Positions 61,419 through 64,000 of a DNA stretch of 64,000 nucleotides are shown here, in pieces. A program made the position numbers and the translations under genes. The notes under the pieces are model-generated. The model made no database searches, had not been told where the DNA came from, and worked only from the letters and a program-made list of their open reading frames with translations. This DNA is from Lachnospiraceae bacterium A4 (GTDB taxonomy: Bacteria > Bacillota > Clostridia > Lachnospirales > Lachnospiraceae), in NCBI GenBank assembly GCA_000403215.2, contig KE159560.1:248591-312590 (forward strand), given 5' to 3'. Position 1 is the first letter of the stretch. Every line of letters begins with the position of its first letter.

Positions 61419-61516
61419 TGGTTGTATTCAAATAAGTGCAGGAAAAACTATTTTTATTAAAATATAACAATGAATTATGTTCGAAAATTTGTTTGCTTAT
61501 GTAATAGAAGCATATT

Positions 61517-61531
61517 CTTAGGAACTGTTCA
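61517..61531. repeat. Copy of the palindromic-element terminus
   Basis: CTTAGGAACTGTTCA is identical to the complement of 16398-16412, the right end of the 157-bp palindromic element. The sequence that follows differs (AACAGGTGG instead of GAAATTAC), so it is either a different family member or a fragment. No second end was found nearby. Confidence 0.5.
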
Positions 61532-61613
61532 AACAGGTGGATAAGCCCCATAGGCGCGAACTTAAAAAAATGCACAAAAGGCGAGAAAAAGAAAATACCC
61601 CCAATTTGGGTAC

Positions 61614-61642
61614 TTGTCATTGACCAAATCTCCACATATAAT
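61614..61642 (+). promoter_or_regulatory. Promoter of the response regulator-kinase operon
   Basis: TTGTCA (61614-61619) and TATAAT (61637-61642) with 17-bp spacing, about 60 bp before the regulator start. Confidence 0.65.
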
Positions 61643-61704
61643 TGTAATGTGGCTGTAATCCCGGCATATGGATGTGTAATTTAATAAACGGAGGAACGTC
61701 AATA

Positions 61705-62397
61705 ATGAACAGGATTTTGATTATAGATGATGATAAGGAACTTTGTGTACTAATCAAGCAGAGTGTTTTACAGGAAAGCATAGAAGCCGACTGCTGTTAT
61801 TCTGGAAAATCCGGTCTGCTGCAGATGAAGGAAAAAGAATACCAGCTTGTCATATTGGATGTCATGATGCCCGGCTTTGACGGCTTTGAAACTTTGGAGC
61901 AGATCAGAAAAGAAAGCAGCCTGCCAATCCTGATGTTTACCTCAAAAAATGACAGTGCTTCAAAAGTGCGTGGTTTACGGGCGGGGGCTGATGACTATCT
62001 GACAAAACCTTTTGACATGGACGAGCTGATTGCCCGTATTCTATCATTGATTAGACGCTATACTCGCTTTAACCCCAAAGACGGACAGTTACAGACATTT
62101 GATTTTGACGGACTGCGTATTGATTATAACAATCGTTCTATCCACGCGGTAAATGGTGATTATGAACTGCCGCCGAAAGAATTTGATTTACTATTGCTTC
62201 TTGCAAAAAATCAGGGAAAGATACTGACAAAGCAGCAAATTTATGAAAGTGTATGGGGAGAAGAGTATGTCTATGATGACAGCAATATTATGGCAATTAT
62301 CAGCCGTCTGCGGAAAAAGATAGAAGAGAATCCGGGCAATCCACGGTATATACAGACAGTGAAAGGGATTGGCTATCGTTTCAGCAGGGAGGTGTGA
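61705..62397 (+). CDS. OmpR-family response regulator
   Basis: A 230-residue two-domain regulator. The receiver (1-120) has DDD at 8-10, phospho-acceptor Asp52 in LVILDVMMPG, Thr/Ser in MFTSK and Lys in YLTKPFD. The C-terminal winged helix (about 130-230) has LPPKEFDLLLLLAKNQGKILTKQQIYESVWGEEY and VYDDSNIMAIISRLRKKIEENP and RYIQTVKGIGYRF. Start ATG 61705 follows CGGAGG at 10 bp. It precedes the histidine kinase and the ABC gene that carries four CAAGGTT sites upstream, its likely target. Confidence 0.93.
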   Translation: MNRILIIDDDKELCVLIKQSVLQESIEADCCYSGKSGLLQMKEKEYQLVILDVMMPGFDGFETLEQIRKESSLPILMFTSKNDSASKVRGLRAGADDYLTKPFDMDELIARILSLIRRYTRFNPKDGQLQTFDFDGLRIDYNNRSIHAVNGDYELPPKEFDLLLLLAKNQGKILTKQQIYESVWGEEYVYDDSNIMAIISRLRKKIEENPGNPRYIQTVKGIGYRFSREV

Positions 62398-62400
62398 ATA

Positions 62401-63324
62401 TTGTATACAGAAGCAGTTACAATGGTTGCACTGGGTGTTGCGTTTGTTTCGGTTTGCGGGGCTGCTTTTATCGTCCGGCGTGTGAAAAAGCAGCTATTAG
62501 AAATGTCTGACGTTTTGGAAGATGTAAAAAACGGAAATGGAAACAGGCGCATTTTATCGGAAACACATGAACTTGTGGCTCCGCTTGCTTATGCAATCAA
62601 CGATATTATCCTGTCCTACGAGAACAGGCTTTCTGCCTATCGTCAAACAGAAGAAACCAACAGGCAGCTTATGACGAGCCTTTCCCATGATGTAAGGACA
62701 CCGCTTACTACACTGATAGGATATTTGGACGCTGCACATAAAGGGATTGTTGATGGGAAAGAACGTGACGATTATATAGAAACATCCCGCCGGAAAGCCC
62801 ACGATTTAAAAGAATATATAGATGTGCTTTTTGACTGGTTCAAGCTGGGTTCCAATGAATTTTCGATGAATATATCTATTGTTGATTTAACGGAACTGAC
62901 ACGGAACATATTGATTGACTGGATACCCATATTTGAGGATACACAGATAGATTTCACAGTGAACATTCCGGAGCAGCCGTTTCGGGTGCAGGTTGACCCG
63001 GACGGATATATGCGGATATTAAACAATCTGATACAGAATGTGATTTCCCACAGCCATGCAGATAAAATAGAAATATCTTTATCAGGGCAGGGAGGGAATA
63101 TAAAAATTCTTTTGTCTGATAATGGCGTGGGAATTGATAAGGAGGATTTGAAACATATTTTTGAGCGGCTTTATAAATGCGATAGAGGGCGGTCTGAAAA
63201 AGGCAGCGGACTTGGTCTGTCTATCGTACATCAGCTTGTAGCCAAATTGAATGGAACAATAACAGTGGAAAGCACACCGGGAGAGGGAACCGTTTTTATC
63301 CTGCTTTTTCCACTGGCAGAATGA
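62401..63324 (+). CDS. Sensor histidine kinase with short N-terminus
   Basis: A 307-residue kinase. A single N-terminal helix (about 5-25), no extracellular domain, a short HAMP-like linker, the phospho-acceptor His96 in SLSHDVRTPL and the ATPase motifs N-box NLIQNVISHS, G1 DNGVGI, and G2 GSGLGLSI. Lack of a sensory domain suggests sensing in the membrane or through the ABC partner, as in BceS-type kinases, though the true BceS type has two helices. The start is TTG 62401 with GGAGGTG upstream, 3 bp after the regulator stop. Confidence 0.9.
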   Translation: MYTEAVTMVALGVAFVSVCGAAFIVRRVKKQLLEMSDVLEDVKNGNGNRRILSETHELVAPLAYAINDIILSYENRLSAYRQTEETNRQLMTSLSHDVRTPLTTLIGYLDAAHKGIVDGKERDDYIETSRRKAHDLKEYIDVLFDWFKLGSNEFSMNISIVDLTELTRNILIDWIPIFEDTQIDFTVNIPEQPFRVQVDPDGYMRILNNLIQNVISHSHADKIEISLSGQGGNIKILLSDNGVGIDKEDLKHIFERLYKCDRGRSEKGSGLGLSIVHQLVAKLNGTITVESTPGEGTVFILLFPLAE

Positions 63325-63405
63325 ATCAGCGCTGTTTTTTATGGTGGCAATAGAATCTCCGTCCTGCGGGGATTTTATTATTTAAAGAAATTAATTTTTT
63401 AAATG

Positions 63406-63458
63406 CAAGGTTAACGCAAGGTTCGTGCAAGGTTTATGCAAGGTTGGCGTGATAGAAT
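63406..63458 (+). promoter_or_regulatory. Four CAAGGTT direct repeats and promoter
   Basis: CAAGGTT occurs at 63406, 63417, 63428 and 63439 with exact 11-bp period, that is on one face of the helix. A -10 TAGAAT lies at 63453-63458, placing the last repeats in the -35 region. No good -35 exists, as expected for an activator-dependent promoter. The likely ligand is the OmpR-type regulator at 61705. Confidence 0.85.
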
Positions 63459-63488
63459 AAGGCATATCGGTTTAGAGATATGTGGTGT

Positions 63489-63551
63489 TTCCTGGCAAGC
63501 GAAGCGGCCTGGAATATTCCACTGTTTCCTGACAAGCAAAGCGGTCAGGAA
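63489..63551 (+). repeat. Two tandem hairpins in the leader of the ABC gene
   Basis: Two 26-nt units, 63489-63514 and 63526-63551, period 37. Each has a stem TTCCTG-n-CAGGAA style with loop AAGCGAAGCG or AAGCAAAGCG. The second is a perfect 8-bp stem (TTCCTGAC/GTCAGGAA); the first has one mismatch. They precede the ribosome site of the ABC gene by about 15 bp and may affect stability or translation. Confidence 0.75.
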
Positions 63552-63578
63552 AATTCTATAAATAGTAGGAGGATTGCA

Positions 63579-64000
63579 ATGAGCAAATATGTAATTGAAA
63601 CAAAAAATCTTACAAAACAATATGGAACACAGAAAAGTGTTGCCAATCTGAATATCCATGTTCAGAAAGGGCGTATCTATGGTCTGCTTGGCAGAAACGG
63701 AGCCGGAAAAACGACGACAATGAAAATGCTGCTCGGACTGACGCAGCCGACTTCCGGGGAAGTGTCGATTTGGGGAAAGCCTTTGGCGGCAAATGAAAAA
63801 AAGCTGCTGCCCCGTATTGGCAGTCTGATTGAATCCCCCGGATTTTATCCGAATCTTACCGCTACGGAAAACCTGCGCATTTTTGCCACCCTGCGGGGCG
63901 TGCCGAACCGAGACGCAATTAAAAATGCACTTGATCTGGTTGGTCTGCCTTACAAAGATAAGAAGCTGTTTTCCCAATATTCACTTGGCATGAAACAGCG
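63579..64000 (+). CDS. ABC transporter ATP-binding protein (BcrA-like), partial
   Basis: The first 140 residues of an ATPase that runs off the window. YVIETKNLTKQYGTQKSVANLNIHVQKGRIYGLLGRNGAGKTTTMKMLLGL has Walker A GRNGAGKTT, and the sequence reaches the signature region (YSLGMKQ) at the end. The SxxxESPGFYPNLTATENLRI stretch is typical of bacitracin/lantibiotic-resistance ATPases (BcrA, LanF). It has SD AGGAGG, and a leader with two hairpins and four CAAGGTT repeats. It is the probable target of the upstream kinase and regulator; a permease should follow outside the window. Confidence 0.9.
   Translation, partial: MSKYVIETKNLTKQYGTQKSVANLNIHVQKGRIYGLLGRNGAGKTTTMKMLLGLTQPTSGEVSIWGKPLAANEKKLLPRIGSLIESPGFYPNLTATENLRIFATLRGVPNRDAIKNALDLVGLPYKDKKLFSQYSLGMKQ

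Larger units (their letters stand above)
61279..61704. other. Divergent intergenic region, pta and response-regulator genes
   Basis: This 426-bp stretch holds the pta promoter and cre site on the minus strand, a 15-bp copy of the palindromic-element end (61517-61531), and the promoter of the response regulator (61614-61642). Between 61530 and 61610 there is a short hairpin (ACCCCCAATTTGGGTA). An A/T-rich 76-codon minus-strand frame here looks spurious. Confidence 0.7.

Noticed and set aside
61405-61635. 76-residue minus frame, Phe-rich
   Set aside because: Spans the pta promoter and the repeat fragment; no ribosome site; composition looks spurious.
61614-61642. Alternative TTGACC at 61620 as the -35 of the regulator promoter
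   Set aside because: Its spacer to TATAAT would be only 11 bp; TTGTCA at 61614 gives 17 bp.
63406-63445. CAAGGTT array as a CRISPR
   Set aside because: Repeats are 7 bp with 4-bp gaps, no cas genes; they fit an activator site.

Overview
This window looks like the chromosome of a spore-forming, gut-type Firmicute of class Clostridia, most likely family Lachnospiraceae. The evidence is moderate GC, strong AGGAGG ribosome sites, TTG and GTG starts, the sporulation gene gerW next to a DUF2953 gene, Gls24/FakA/RecG/DegV synteny, U32 peptidase beside zapA, and many extracytoplasmic lipoproteins. No rRNA operon, CRISPR array, prophage or complete insertion sequence is visible.

Layout. 1-3.9 kb: an accessory segment with a split ABC exporter (membrane, ATPase, membrane) closed by a MerR regulator and preceded by a textbook MerR-type promoter. 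4.0-8.5 kb: branched-chain amino acid genes leuB-ilvD-ilvB, followed by an L,D-transpeptidase. 10.1-12.4 kb: serine synthesis serC-serA. 12.4-17.6 kb: a possible small-RNA or small-peptide unit, a small reverse-strand gene, and an ECF sigma factor / membrane anti-sigma-like protein / serpin / serpin cluster with a 157-bp palindromic mobile-type repeat between the two serpins. 17.7-21.5 kb: DUF1015, MscS channel, tRNA-Thr(CGT), HAM1-family pyrophosphatase, AIM24. 21.6-28.7 kb: an RRXRR-like protein, a HipA-like kinase, a GNAT fragment, a fused ABC exporter, another candidate small transcript, and a three-gene ABC-2 transporter. 28.8-39.1 kb: a MutS2-like protein without Smr domain, a large SMI1/KNR4 protein that seems to share an operon with blaI-blaR1, lipoproteins, and DUF218, PH-like and DUF308 membrane genes. 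39.3-43.1 kb: a second ilvB with two tandem ilvN genes and ilvC. 43.2-50.2 kb: ruvAB, zapA, an RlhA-like U32 protein and a SEDS-PBP fusion for peptidoglycan synthesis. 50.3-54.7 kb: CheX-like/CheY pair, Nudix, DUF2953, gerW, a 46-residue membrane protein and a coiled-coil/J-like protein. 54.8-61.3 kb: rpmB, Gls24, fakA, recG, degV, pta. 61.7-64 kb: a two-component system with its target ABC transporter running off the end.

The housekeeping blocks fit together. leuB/ilvD/ilvB and ilvB/ilvN/ilvN/ilvC supply most of valine/isoleucine synthesis in two places. FakA and a DegV/FakB-type protein flank recG. zapA and the SEDS-PBP fusion serve division or wall growth. The accessory blocks are mostly envelope sensing and defence: MerR-ABC, sigma/anti-sigma/serpins, BlaI-BlaR1, and a histidine kinase/response regulator with ABC exporter. 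Several carry visible operator architecture, including four CAAGGTT repeats at 11-bp spacing, a double dyad over the SMI1-blaI-blaR1 promoter, and a cre site in front of pta.

The most interesting items are the sigma-controlled serpin pair (both with predicted P1 arginine, one a lipoprotein and one without export signal beside a palindromic element), the SEDS-PBP fusion, the tandem ilvN genes, and two short promoter-to-terminator units with no obvious long ORF. All assignments come from reading the sequence and from recalled family features; no database search was run.
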